Below, piece by piece: positions 18,347 through 27,496 of a DNA stretch of 64,000 bases. The notes beneath the pieces were generated by a model. That model had not been told where the DNA came from, ran no database searches, and saw only the letters and a program-made list of their open reading frames with translations. A program made the position numbers and the translations under genes. The stretch lies in the NCBI GenBank assembly GCA_937928595.1, contig CALGJV010000004.1, forward strand, positions 62,001 to 126,000, read 5' to 3'. Source of the DNA: an uncultured Phycisphaerae bacterium. Its GTDB lineage: Bacteria > Planctomycetota > Phycisphaerae > UBA1845 > Fen-1342. Position 1 is the stretch's first letter, and the number at the start of each line of letters is the position of its first letter.

Positions 18347-19402
18347 ATGGCGAGGAACGCGGGATTGCGGAGACGGGCGGCTTTTACGCTGATCGAACTG
18401 CTGGTGGTGGTCGCGATCATCGCGTTGCTGATCTCGATCCTGCTGCCGGCGCTGAGCGGGGCGCGCCGGCAGGCGCGGGCAGTGAAGTGCGCGGCCCAGC
18501 TGCGCAGCGTCGCGCAGGGCATGGCGGGCTACCTGGCCGAGAATCGCGCGGTGTACCCCCCGTCGTACGTCTACGCCCTGGATCGCAGCGGCACGTACGA
18601 TCTCAATCGTCAACCGCAGGCGCCTGTCAACGGGTACATCCACTGGTCGTGGTTCCTGTTCAACCGGGGGCAGGTCGGCAACGAGGCGTTTGGTTGCCCG
18701 GAGTTCCCGCGGAACGGCACGCCGCGCACCAACCCCGGCCCGCAGCAGGCGAACTGGGAAGGCGACCAGCGGGACGTGGAAGGCAGCAGCGCGGCCCATG
18801 CCAACGCGCTCGAGGACCTGCAGGTGCCGCGGCTGGCCTTCACCGGCAACGCCGCGATCTTCCCGCGCAACAAGTTTACGACCGAACTCTCGGGCGGCGA
18901 GCGCGTCAACCGGCTGGTCAATGAGACCGAGCTGAAGAACCCCGGCTCGATCGTGCTGGCGACCGAGCTGAACACGAACTGGAAGGTATCGGCGGTGCCG
19001 GAGTACGGCGAGACGGGGCTGATGAGCAAGAGCCATCGCCCGATCAACCCGTTCTGGAGCCTGTCAACGGGGTCGGACGAGTACGGCGCGCCGCCGAACA
19101 CCGAGACGTTCACGTACACGGGCAATGACTCGCCGTCGGCGCCGTACGGGCTGCTGCCCAAGGCGGTGGTCGATGAGCGGATCAACGCCATCAGTTCGCC
19201 GGGCCTGCCGGAGACGAACGCGGTCGGCCGCCACCATCCGGGCGGCGACAAGCTCGGCGGCACGGCGAACTTTCTGTACGTGGACGGGCATGTGGCCCGC
19301 CGGACGATCTTGCAGACGCTCAAGGACCGGGAATGGGGTGAGAAGTACTATGCGCTGACCGGCAACACCAAGGTGATCGACCGGTACGGCCAGATCCGCT
19401 GA
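18347..19402 (+). CDS. Prepilin-type protein with H-Xn-DG C-terminal domain
   Basis: A 351-residue secreted pseudopilin-like protein. The N-terminus has the type IV prepilin cleavage/methylation signature: basic leader, A-F-T-L-I-E-L-L-V-V-V, long hydrophobic helix (residues 12-37). The C-terminal half contains the planctomycete H-Xn-DG tail: H-H-P-G-G near residue 295 and Y-V-D-G-H about 15 residues later (the usual gap is 9, so a loop is longer here). GGAGA precedes the ATG by about 6 nt. It lies between phoR and the PstS-like gene; the reason for that position is unknown. Confidence 0.85.
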   Translation: MARNAGLRRRAAFTLIELLVVVAIIALLISILLPALSGARRQARAVKCAAQLRSVAQGMAGYLAENRAVYPPSYVYALDRSGTYDLNRQPQAPVNGYIHWSWFLFNRGQVGNEAFGCPEFPRNGTPRTNPGPQQANWEGDQRDVEGSSAAHANALEDLQVPRLAFTGNAAIFPRNKFTTELSGGERVNRLVNETELKNPGSIVLATELNTNWKVSAVPEYGETGLMSKSHRPINPFWSLSTGSDEYGAPPNTETFTYTGNDSPSAPYGLLPKAVVDERINAISSPGLPETNAVGRHHPGGDKLGGTANFLYVDGHVARRTILQTLKDREWGEKYYALTGNTKVIDRYGQIR

Positions 19403-19612
19403 GGCGCGGGCCGCCGCGCTTGGCGGCCGGCAGACCTCGGGATATCGCGGAAGTGCAACCCGGTGCGCAGGAGTGTCGGTGTCACGCAGTGCGTGGCGCC
19501 GGCCGAGTCGGAGAGTGTGCGCACACGGACAGGCCAGAGGGCATCGCGAGGTGCCGGCGGTGGAAGGCAGGCGTGGGCCGAGGGCATCGGCTCGAATGGA
19601 GGACGAAAAGCC

Positions 19613-22393
19613 ATGGTGAGAGAGTTGCGAGTGGTTTGGAGCGTGGCGATCGCAGCAGGTTTGACGGCGGTCGCGGTTGCGCAGCCGGTCAACTACGATC
19701 CGACGGCGCAGAACACGGGGCAGGTGAACATCAGCGGCGCGACGCTATTTCGCCCGTTCTTCGAGGCTCCGGCTTCGACGAATGACGCGATCGACGCCGA
19801 CGGCGACGGGTTCTCCGGGTACGACCCGAACAACTTCCCGTTCGTGGATCAACTCGCGGCGACGTTCTCGCCCGGCAACCCGCTGACCACGGTGTGGGCG
19901 GTGCAGTACCGCGGCGTGGGCTCGGTGAACGGCCTCGAAGAGTTCGTCAATTCGCAGCTCTGCGGGTTGCTGCGGGGCTCGGTCCCGTCGGAGTTGGGCC
20001 TGCTGAACCGCTACGCGTGGGGGATCGGCGGCGTTCGGCAGCTTCCGCTCTGGGAGGACTGCCTGACGGTACCGGTGGGGCAGGTTTACGGCGTAGCCGG
20101 CCCCGACGGCGACCTGACGCGGGACAGCGGGACGCCGCTGTGCACCAGTGAGGTCCACATCGCGATCCTCGACGTGCCCTCGGCGTGGGGCACCCGCGCG
20201 GGCAACCCGGGGGACGCGTACTGGGGCCGCGGCCCGACCACGTCGGGTTACGGTCACAACCCCATCTTCTCGTTCGCGGGCTGGAATCCGCGGCTGGAGT
20301 CGCTGACGCGCGACTGCGGCAGCGGCCCGGTCTCGCTGAACCCGAACACGGCCAACCCGGATGCGAACACGATCTTCGATTCGACCGTCGCGTGGGCGGC
20401 GATCGGTTACATCGCCAACCGCGGCGTGGCCCGTCCGGATCTCAACGGGGACGGCATCGCGGGCGACATCGCGATCAGCGACGTCAAGCACCTGATGGTG
20501 GCGGGCCGGACGCGCTCGGGCGAGAACCTCGCGGGCGTCACGCGCTCGTCGGGCTCCGGCACGCATAACGGCATCTTGAACACGTCGGGCATCGACCCCT
20601 CGTGGGGCCGCGGCGACAACCTGGACAATGAGTGGAACGTGACGGACAACGCGAACCTCGGTCCGGCCCGCAAGCTGACCAACGCGGAGGGCTCAAGCGG
20701 TGTCGAGCGGGCGGTGCAGGTCTCGCGTCTGGCCATCGGGTACACGGGGCTGTTCGGCAACGAGCGCGCGATCTTCGACGCCAACGCCGGCCGTTACGAG
20801 ATCCTGAACATCCAGTTCGATGACCGCGGCGGCAGCGGCTACGTGCGCCCCAGCATCGACAACATCGTCAACAACTGCGACCCGAACACCAGCTTCCAGC
20901 TCGGCGGGCAGGTCACGTTCGTCACGCGCGGCGATCCGCTCGAGACGAACCCGGCGTCCCCGGCGTACATGACGGACCGCGCGCCGGCCATGTATCTCCA
21001 GAACATTCTGGGCAGCATCGCGGCGGTGACCGGCGCTCCCGCGAGCCCCGAGAACTTCAACATGCCGGGCGAGTACCTGGCGACGCGCTTCACGCTGGAA
21101 GCCGGCCTGGACTGCCTGCCGACCTTCAACAATCCGAAGATCTTCGTCGGCAACCCGAACCTCAACCAGGCGTTGCAGGACTACATCATCGCCAGCACGA
21201 CCGTGGTTGTGCCGGCCTACGGCAGCAAGAACCCGGCCGGCCTCGTCCCGCGCCGCGCGACCACCGGTCTGACGCAGGACTGGCTGGACGGCACGCCCGC
21301 CGGGGCGACGACCTACCGCTACAAGGGCGCCGGCGGCAACTACTTCACGATCAACCGCGACGCGAAGCTCGGCTCGCGGAACGCCGTCACCGGCGACTTC
21401 AACCGGGACGGTCTGCGGAACCTCAACGACATCGCGAAGATGATGGAAGCCGCCGCCGACCCGATGAACTTCGAGCAGAACATCGGCCCCGCGGCCGGTG
21501 ACGCCGGCGACCAGACGGGCGGGAACTACGTGATCACGCACATCCTGGGCGATTTCAACGGCGACGGCAACTTCGACGCCGGCGACGTGCGGTACTTCGC
21601 GGACGGCCTGGCGCTCGACCCGGCGTTCCCGAACGGCAAGTACGGCCCGGTGCTGAACCGCAAGCTCGGCTTCCAGCTCGTGGACCAGAACTGGGCGCTT
21701 CAGCCCGGCGGCGACAACAACTACTTCGACACGGTTCTGGCGACGCCGAAGACCTACGCGCCCGGCGATTCGGCGGGCGACGTGGCCGGCCGTCCGACGG
21801 CGCCCGGCGCCGATCCGCGCGGCTTCGACGGGATCGTCGATGCGCGGGACATTGATTACGTCTATGCCCAGTTCCGCAACGCCCGGTTCGGCTGCAACAA
21901 TCTGGAGGCCGACTGGTTCAACCTGGACCAGGCCGTGTTCATGGACCTCAGCGCGGACATGACCGGCCCGGAGATCGTCGGCAGCACCGTGCGGCTGGTC
22001 ATCGATCAGCGTGACGTGGACTACCTGGTGCGGGTGATTCTCGGCACGGACTACGGCGACGCCAACCTCGACGGCGTGGTGGACGCCGCCGACAAGGCGA
22101 TCGTGCTGGCCAACCTGGGTCAGCCCGGCGGCTGGGCTCAGGGCAACTTCAACGGCGACTGCATCGTGGACCAGGCCGACCTCGCGCCGTTCGGCTGCGC
22201 GGGCGATCTGAACTGCGACGGTCAGGTCGACTTCGACGACATCGACCTGTTGGTGGAAGCCCTGAACTACCCGGGCGGCGCCGGCTGGCCGTACGCTTGC
22301 GCGTGGACGAACGGCGACTGCGACGGTGACGGGGCCGTCAGCTTCGATGACATCGACCCGTTCGTCGCCCGCATCGGCGCGACCTGCAACTGA
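19613..22393 (+). CDS. Exported PstS-like substrate-binding protein with dockerin-like repeats
   Basis: A 926-residue protein with a signal peptide (1 to about 23, ending A-V-A-Q). Residues ~30-540 recall phosphate-binding PstS proteins: an early V-N-I-S-G-A-T-L-F block and V-T-R-S-S-G-S-G-T-H-N near 310, comparable to the R-x-D-G-S-G-T phosphate loop. From ~590 to 926 there are six EF-hand/dockerin-type calcium loops such as G-D-F-N-G-D-G-N-F-D and G-D-L-N-C-D-G-Q-V-D. The ATG at 19613 has GGAGGACG about 8 nt upstream; longer in-frame codons lack a signal peptide. Its position before pstB-phoU supports a role in phosphate capture, but the fusion is unusual and the PstS match is by eye. Confidence 0.65.
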   Translation: MVRELRVVWSVAIAAGLTAVAVAQPVNYDPTAQNTGQVNISGATLFRPFFEAPASTNDAIDADGDGFSGYDPNNFPFVDQLAATFSPGNPLTTVWAVQYRGVGSVNGLEEFVNSQLCGLLRGSVPSELGLLNRYAWGIGGVRQLPLWEDCLTVPVGQVYGVAGPDGDLTRDSGTPLCTSEVHIAILDVPSAWGTRAGNPGDAYWGRGPTTSGYGHNPIFSFAGWNPRLESLTRDCGSGPVSLNPNTANPDANTIFDSTVAWAAIGYIANRGVARPDLNGDGIAGDIAISDVKHLMVAGRTRSGENLAGVTRSSGSGTHNGILNTSGIDPSWGRGDNLDNEWNVTDNANLGPARKLTNAEGSSGVERAVQVSRLAIGYTGLFGNERAIFDANAGRYEILNIQFDDRGGSGYVRPSIDNIVNNCDPNTSFQLGGQVTFVTRGDPLETNPASPAYMTDRAPAMYLQNILGSIAAVTGAPASPENFNMPGEYLATRFTLEAGLDCLPTFNNPKIFVGNPNLNQALQDYIIASTTVVVPAYGSKNPAGLVPRRATTGLTQDWLDGTPAGATTYRYKGAGGNYFTINRDAKLGSRNAVTGDFNRDGLRNLNDIAKMMEAAADPMNFEQNIGPAAGDAGDQTGGNYVITHILGDFNGDGNFDAGDVRYFADGLALDPAFPNGKYGPVLNRKLGFQLVDQNWALQPGGDNNYFDTVLATPKTYAPGDSAGDVAGRPTAPGADPRGFDGIVDARDIDYVYAQFRNARFGCNNLEADWFNLDQAVFMDLSADMTGPEIVGSTVRLVIDQRDVDYLVRVILGTDYGDANLDGVVDAADKAIVLANLGQPGGWAQGNFNGDCIVDQADLAPFGCAGDLNCDGQVDFDDIDLLVEALNYPGGAGWPYACAWTNGDCDGDGAVSFDDIDPFVARIGATCN

Positions 22394-22443
22394 TTGACCC
22401 TGGCTTCGGCGCGGTCCCCTGACTGAACCCGCGTCCCAACGAA

Positions 22444-22485
22444 GATGGCGGCGGCCGACTCGTTCGGTCGTCGCCATCGGTTTTC
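22444..22485 (+). terminator. Rho-independent terminator after the PstS-like gene
   Basis: A long stem, GATGGCGGCGGCCGA pairing with TCGGTCGTCGCCATC (one mismatch), separated by a five-base loop and followed by GGTTTTC. It starts about 50 nt after the stop codon. Confidence 0.75.
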
Positions 22486-22578
22486 GGGGGGCTGAAGAGG
22501 ACCGGGCCGCGGAGCCCCGCGACGCCGTTGCGATCCGGCGGGGTCCGGCGATCGCCGACGCCGCGAGTTGCGTGTGGG

Positions 22579-22595
22579 CTTAGCGCTTTCTTAAC
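22579..22595 (+). promoter_or_regulatory. Candidate Pho box upstream of pstB
   Basis: Two similar six-base motifs, CTTAGC (22579-22584) and CTTAAC (22590-22595), start exactly 11 bp apart. This is the spacing of PhoB half-sites. They are the most AT-rich bases in a 419-bp gap before pstB. PhoB half-sites differ between phyla, so this rests on spacing and context only. A GTG with a good AGGAGG follows at 22623 but its reading frame merely runs across pstB. Confidence 0.35.
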
Positions 22596-22812
22596 AGTCC
22601 TCGCGTATCACAGGAGGCGAGCGTGCGGCGCCGGCCCCGTGGGGGGCTGCGGGCGTCGCCGGGGCCGGCGTGGAACGTGTGCCGCCGGACGACCGCGCAG
22701 GCGGGTGCGCCCCTTGCCGTGCGGAAGGTCGTGGATCCCGTTCGTGTCAGTGCGGCATGGTGCCGCGACTCTCGGGCGGGCGCGGATCGGGCGCCGCCTC
22801 ACAGGCTGATCG

Positions 22813-23670
22813 ATGCTCATGAAAGCTCCGGACCTGCCCAGAGCCGTGGTTCCCGCGCCGCGCCCCGCAGCGTCGTCGGAGCCGGTCACGCCGCCGGACC
22901 CGGCTGCCGCGCCGCTCGCGTGGCACGTCGCCAGCGAGGGATTCTCGGTGTACTACCGCAGCGCCGCCGCCGTGCGCGACGTGACGCTGGGCGTCCCGCG
23001 CGGGCAGGTGACGGCCATCATCGGCCCGAGCGGCTGCGGCAAAAGCACGTTCCTGCGGGCGATCAACCGCATGAACGACCTGATCCCGGGGTGCCACACG
23101 ACCGGCCGGTTGTTGCTGGACGGCGAGATGATCTACGGCGCGGGGGTGGACGTGACGGCGTTGCGGCAGCGGGTGGGCATGGTGTTCCAGAAGCCGAACC
23201 CGTTTCCCAAGTCGGTGTTCGACAACGTCGCGTACGGGCCGCGGATCCACGGTGTGCGGCGGATGAGCACGCTGGCGGAGATCGTCGAGCAGAGCCTGAC
23301 GAAGGCCGCGCTGTGGGACGAGGTGAAGGACCGGCTGGGCGAGAACGCGCTGGGGCTGTCGGGCGGGCAGCAGCAGCGGCTGTGCATCGCGCGGGCGCTG
23401 GCGGTGGAGCCGGAGCTGCTGCTGATGGACGAGCCGACCTCGGCCCTGGACCCGATGGCGACGGACCGCATCGAGAACCTGATCGCCGAGCTGCGGGGGA
23501 CGTACACGATCATCATCGTGACGCACAACATGCAGCAGGCCGCCCGCGTCTCGGACCGCACGGCCTTCATGTACGTCGGCGAACTGGTCGAGGTCGGCGA
23601 GACGTCCCAGATCTTCACCAACCCGACCAACAAGCGGACGCAGGATTACATCACGGGCCGCTTCGGCTAG
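22813..23670 (+). CDS. pstB: Phosphate ABC transporter ATP-binding protein PstB
   Basis: A 285-residue ABC ATPase energising phosphate import. Walker [10 protein letters not shown] at 71-79; the phosphate-family marks R-A-I-N-R-M-N-D-L and [14 protein letters not shown] signature L-S-G-G-Q-Q-Q-R at 182-189; Walker [14 protein letters not shown]; switch [13 protein letters not shown]. The N-terminus has a ~35-residue Pro/Ala-rich extension. No pstC or pstA permease gene is present between the binding-protein gene and this one, which is atypical; they must be elsewhere or be replaced. Confidence 0.95.
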   Translation: MLMKAPDLPRAVVPAPRPAASSEPVTPPDPAAAPLAWHVASEGFSVYYRSAAAVRDVTLGVPRGQVTAIIGPSGCGKSTFLRAINRMNDLIPGCHTTGRLLLDGEMIYGAGVDVTALRQRVGMVFQKPNPFPKSVFDNVAYGPRIHGVRRMSTLAEIVEQSLTKAALWDEVKDRLGENALGLSGGQQQRLCIARALAVEPELLLMDEPTSALDPMATDRIENLIAELRGTYTIIIVTHNMQQAARVSDRTAFMYVGELVEVGETSQIFTNPTNKRTQDYITGRFG

Positions 23671-23735
23671 AATCCGTCCCTTGCCCGCTGCGGGCGGCCG
23701 GGGTCGGCCGGTTCGGGTGGGCCTCTGGGACCGGT

Positions 23736-24395
23736 ATGACCGCGCATTTCGTCAGCCTGCTCGAAGACCTGCGCCGCCGCTCGCTGCGCATGGCCAGCCA
23801 GGTCGAGGACCTGCTCCAGGAAGCCACCGAGGTCGTGTTCGAATGCGACGCGGATCTCGCCCTGCGGGTCATCAACCGGGACGAGGAGATCGACGCGGCC
23901 GAGGTCGAGGTCGAAGCCGAAGTCATCCGGCTGTTGGCGCTGTACCAGCCGGTCGGCATCGACCTGCGGCTGCTCTGCACGATCCTGAAGGTCAACAGCG
24001 ACCTCGAGCGCGTTGCGGACTGCGCCGTGAACATCGCCGAGCGCGCCCGGCACGCGGAGGTGCAGGCCGTCGCCCGCCGCTCACCCGAGCTCAAGCAGCT
24101 CTGCCCCGTCGTACGACAGATCCTGCGCGATGCGATCCAGTGCTACAGCACGGACGACGGCGACGCGGCGCAGAAGCTCGGCGGGCAGGACCGCGCGATT
24201 GACGCGCTGCACGCCCAGATCGTGCGCAGCATCGTGGCCAACGCCGACCGCTCGGCCGAGAGCATGCGCGCCCAGCTCGATGTGCTCTCGATCGCCAAGA
24301 ACCTGGAGCGGATCGCCGACCACGCCACGAACATCGCCGAGGACGTCGTGTTTCTCTCGACCGGGCGGATCGTCCGGCACCAGTTCCGCTCGTAA
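23736..24395 (+). CDS. phoU: Phosphate signalling protein PhoU
   Basis: A 219-residue, all-helical protein with two repeated three-helix PhoU domains. Each has an E/D-rich metal-binding motif: S-D-L-E-R-V-A-D-C-A-V-N-I near 90 and K-N-L-E-R-I-A-D-H-A-T-N-I-A-E near 195. It links the Pst transporter with the PhoR kinase and lowers Pho signalling when phosphate is abundant. It follows pstB by 65 bp. TAGAAT at 23668-23673, overlapping the pstB stop codon, may be an extra internal promoter. Confidence 0.92.
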   Translation: MTAHFVSLLEDLRRRSLRMASQVEDLLQEATEVVFECDADLALRVINRDEEIDAAEVEVEAEVIRLLALYQPVGIDLRLLCTILKVNSDLERVADCAVNIAERARHAEVQAVARRSPELKQLCPVVRQILRDAIQCYSTDDGDAAQKLGGQDRAIDALHAQIVRSIVANADRSAESMRAQLDVLSIAKNLERIADHATNIAEDVVFLSTGRIVRHQFRS

Positions 24396-24448
24396 CGCCC
24401 GCCCACGGGCGGGGGCGCTCGAACGAGGGACGCCACAGGCGGAAGCCA

Positions 24449-25327
24449 TTACGGGCGCGGGGCGGTCGGGCCGGCCCCTTCCGCCGCCGTCACCGTGTGC
24501 TCCAGCAGGACCGCGATCGTCATCGGCCCGACGCCCCCCGGCACCGGCGTGATCATCCCCGCGCGCGCCGCGGCCCCGGCGAAGTCCACGTCGCCCACGT
24601 TGCCCGGGTTGTATCCGGCGTCCACCACCACCGCGCCGGGCTTGATCCAGTCGCCCTGCACGAACCGCGGCCGCCCCACCGCCGCGATCAGCACATCGGC
24701 TCGTCGCACCACCGCCGGCAGGTCGCGCGTGTGCGAGTGGCATAGCGTCACCGTCGCGTGCGCGTTGATCAGCAACGAGGCCATCGGCCGACCCAGGATC
24801 GGGCTCCGCCCCAGCACGACCGCCTCCAGCCCGCGCAGCTCCACGCCGTGCGCCCGCAGCAGCCGCATGATCCCTTCCGGCGTGCACGGCACGAACCCCG
24901 GCAGACCGAGGATGATCCGCCCCAACGTGCCGCTGGTCACCCCGTCCACGTCCTTGCCCAGCGGGATCGCCTCGAACACCGCCCGCCGGTCCACCGGCGC
25001 CGGCACCGGATGCTGCACGAGGATGCCGTGCACGGCGGGGTCGGCCGCGAGGCGCTGCACGCCGGCGACGACCTCGGCCGTCGCGGCGGTGCGGGGGAGC
25101 TCGACGCGGACGGAGCGGATGCCGACCTCCTCGCACCGGCGGGCCTTCATGCGGACGTAGGTTGCGGAGGCGGGGTCGTCGCCGACCAGCACCGTCGCGA
25201 GGGTGGGCGGCGTGCCGGTTGCGGCGCGGAAGGCGGCGGCGCGGCGGGCGGTCTCGGCCAGCAGCTCGCGGGCCGGCGGCCGGCCGTCCATCAGGCGGGC
25301 GGCCGGTAGGGCGGGTTCGGCGGTCAT
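24449..25327 (-). CDS. folD: Bifunctional methylenetetrahydrofolate dehydrogenase/cyclohydrolase FolD
   Basis: A 292-residue one-carbon enzyme. Signatures: V-L-V-G-D-D-P-A-S-A-T-Y-V-R-M-K (catalytic Tyr/Lys), I-L-V-Q-H-P-V-P-A-P-V-D (Q-H-P in place of the usual Q-L-P), D-V-D-G-V, the Rossmann segment G-R-S-P-I-L-G-R-P, and P-V-P-G-G-V-G-P-M-T-I-A. Its ATG overlaps the stop of gatE (ATGA, 25324-25327), so translation is coupled and the two genes form an operon. folC, the next folate gene in the window, lies 14 kb away and is not linked. Confidence 0.94.
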   Translation of the reverse strand: MTAEPALPAARLMDGRPPARELLAETARRAAAFRAATGTPPTLATVLVGDDPASATYVRMKARRCEEVGIRSVRVELPRTAATAEVVAGVQRLAADPAVHGILVQHPVPAPVDRRAVFEAIPLGKDVDGVTSGTLGRIILGLPGFVPCTPEGIMRLLRAHGVELRGLEAVVLGRSPILGRPMASLLINAHATVTLCHSHTRDLPAVVRRADVLIAAVGRPRFVQGDWIKPGAVVVDAGYNPGNVGDVDFAGAAARAGMITPVPGGVGPMTIAVLLEHTVTAAEGAGPTAPRP

Positions 25328-27297
25328 GGCTGTGATGATACCGGCGCGGCGACTGGCAGGCGGGCGGCGACGCGCTGCACGACCTGGGCCGCCGGGATGC
25401 GGCCAACGTAATCATCGAGGATCAGCCCGCACAGGAAGCGCGCCTTCTGTTGCGGGGTGGCGAACTTGCGGCTGTCGAGGCGCGCCAGCCGCCGCGAAAT
25501 CGCCTCGTCGAGCTCGGCGTCCGTCAGCGGCGTGAAGTTGTGCTCGGCGAACACGGCCGCGACGCGGGCCGCCTCGGCTCCGCCGGCGACCGGGGCATGC
25601 TCGGCCGCCAGCCGCAGCACGACGGGCACGCCTTCGCGGCTCAGCCGCCCCTTCGCGTGCGCCGCGCAGACGGCGTAAATCTCCTCCGGCGTCAGCGTTT
25701 CCACCGGGACGCCGCGGCGGCGGAGGGCCTTGAGGCGCTGCCCGAGCAGCACGGCCACGAAGCGCGGGGGCAGGCCCAGTTCGCCGGTGAGGCGGTCGAA
25801 GAGGGCGGCGAGGCGCGGCGCGGAGAGGGCGGGGAGGACGTCGGACGGCAGGCCCAGCGCGTGGTAGCGGGCCTCGCGATCCCAGACGAACTCGGGCAGC
25901 CGGGCGGCGATGCGGTCGAGCCGCTCCTGGCGGATGGCCAGCGGCGGCAGGTCCGTGTCGGGATACATCCGCTCGGCCCCGGGCAGCACGCGCTCGAAGC
26001 CGTTGGTGCCGTCTTTGTACGCCTGGCGCGTGTCGTTGGGCACGCCGATCGTTGCTTCCTTGGCGCGCAGCGCGATCTCGTGGCAGGCGGTCTCCGTGTC
26101 CGCCGCGTTGCCCCACACCAGCAGCAGCGCGTCGCCGTGCTCCGCCCGCAGGCGGCGACGGAGCTGTTTCCAGTCGCGCCCCGCCAGCGTCTCGGACGCC
26201 ATGTCCGAGTGGATCAGGTTGGGCAGCTGCGTCAGGCAGGCGATCACCCGCACGCGATCGGAGAACTCCTTGGCGAACGTTGTGTGCTCCTGCGTCGGCT
26301 CGTTCAGCAGCCCGGCGAAACCGCGCAGCACCACGCACCGCACAACCTGACCGGCCGCGATGGCCGCGCGCAGCGGTTCGTAGTCGGTCTTGGAGACGAT
26401 GGCGGTCACGTCCTGGTGGGCCCAGGCGAACGTCTCCGGCCGGACGCCGCGTTCGTGCAGCAGGCCGCGAATGTACAGCAGGCTACACTGCCGACGGGCC
26501 TCGTTATAGATCAGGCGCGGGTTGCGCCAGATTTGCGGCGTGCCCTTGATCTCGCAGCGTTGTCCGCCGGCGACGCTGACGTTCACGTCCTGCCGCCCCG
26601 CGCCGTAGCCCGTGCGGACCTTGCCAGTGCTGCGGGCCAGGCGCCGCAGGATTTGCCCGACCGCGGCCGCCTCCTGGGGCGTGCGCATGTCGGGCTCGGT
26701 GACCGTCTCGATCAGCGGCATGCCGAGGCGGTCGGTCAGGTAAACGCGGTCGTGCCCGACGTCCGACACCTCGCGGCAGGCGTCCTCCTCGATGGAGAGC
26801 TGCCGGATGCGGATGCGGCGGTCGCCGAACGGGATCCAGCCGTCGGTGCCCAGGATGCCCGTGCGCTGGAAGCCCGTGGGGATCGAGCCGTCCAGGTACT
26901 GCTTGCGGGCGATGTGCAGCTCGCTCACCAGATTCAGTCGCAGCAGCAGGCAGATCTCCAGCGCGATGTCGAGCGCTTCGTCATCGATGAAGAACGGCGG
27001 TGTGTCGTCGAACTCGTACGTGCAAACCGTGTCGTGGTGGATGCGGTAGTAGATGTTCTTGCGGGTCTTCTTCTCCATCAGGGCGGTGCCGTCGTACTCC
27101 CCCAGCTCCGACAGCGTCGGCCGCATGTGCCGCAGGATCACCGCGTCGTAGGCGTCGCTGTAGCGCCCGGCGGGACACCGGCAGAACAACTTGCGCCGGG
27201 TCAGGAGCTGCTGATGGACTTCGAGACCGACCTTCAGACCGATGTTCGCATAGTCGTCCGGCGTCATGTCGTCGAACGACTTGAACGGCAGCGGCAT
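25324..27297 (-). CDS. gatE: Archaeal-type Glu-tRNA(Gln) amidotransferase subunit E
   Basis: A 657-residue protein, far longer than bacterial GatB (~480). It begins with G-L-K-V-G-L-E-V-H-Q-Q-L then K-L-F-C-R-C-P, the GatE form of the GatB/GatE cradle. D-D-T-P-P-F-F-I, R-K-Q-Y-L-D-G-S, G-F-Q-R-T and I-E-E-D-A-C-R follow. A middle insertion (about 290-480) resembles the AspRS-like GAD domain and ends in G-A-E-R-M-Y-P-D-T-D-L-P-P. A YqeY-type helical tail completes it. GatDE converts Glu-tRNA(Gln) to Gln-tRNA(Gln); GatD is not in the window. The ATG at 27297 has AGGAGAG about 9 nt upstream and TAGAAT (27327-27332, minus) 30 nt upstream. Confidence 0.9.
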   Translation of the reverse strand: MPLPFKSFDDMTPDDYANIGLKVGLEVHQQLLTRRKLFCRCPAGRYSDAYDAVILRHMRPTLSELGEYDGTALMEKKTRKNIYYRIHHDTVCTYEFDDTPPFFIDDEALDIALEICLLLRLNLVSELHIARKQYLDGSIPTGFQRTGILGTDGWIPFGDRRIRIRQLSIEEDACREVSDVGHDRVYLTDRLGMPLIETVTEPDMRTPQEAAAVGQILRRLARSTGKVRTGYGAGRQDVNVSVAGGQRCEIKGTPQIWRNPRLIYNEARRQCSLLYIRGLLHERGVRPETFAWAHQDVTAIVSKTDYEPLRAAIAAGQVVRCVVLRGFAGLLNEPTQEHTTFAKEFSDRVRVIACLTQLPNLIHSDMASETLAGRDWKQLRRRLRAEHGDALLLVWGNAADTETACHEIALRAKEATIGVPNDTRQAYKDGTNGFERVLPGAERMYPDTDLPPLAIRQERLDRIAARLPEFVWDREARYHALGLPSDVLPALSAPRLAALFDRLTGELGLPPRFVAVLLGQRLKALRRRGVPVETLTPEEIYAVCAAHAKGRLSREGVPVVLRLAAEHAPVAGGAEAARVAAVFAEHNFTPLTDAELDEAISRRLARLDSRKFATPQQKARFLCGLILDDYVGRIPAAQVVQRVAARLPVAAPVSSQP

Positions 27298-27496
27298 GGA
27301 CCACACTCTCCTGCGTGCGCCGTTCCATTCTACGACCGGCTCGGCGGCGGTCCAAGCGGCGCCGCCGCGCGGCCCTTGCGGAAACGCCGCGCCGGCCGCA
27401 CAGTGTCCGGCTCGGCCGGCGCCCGCGCCGCCGCGGCACGCCCCGCGGTGCGGGTGTGGCGGGCGCAGCGGCCGGGCCCGACCGCGGAGCACGCGC

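Noticed and set aside
22623-22812. GTG with a good AGGAGG before pstB, opening a long frame
   Set aside because: The frame runs through pstB in another phase and only becomes meaningful when it joins phoU; the upstream peptide has no family character.
25335-25345. TATCAT just before folD as a promoter
   Set aside because: It lies inside the last codons of gatE, and the two genes overlap by four bases, so an operon explains folD better.
25324-27297. Ordinary bacterial gatB
   Set aside because: Length, the middle insertion and the N-terminal motif fit GatE instead.
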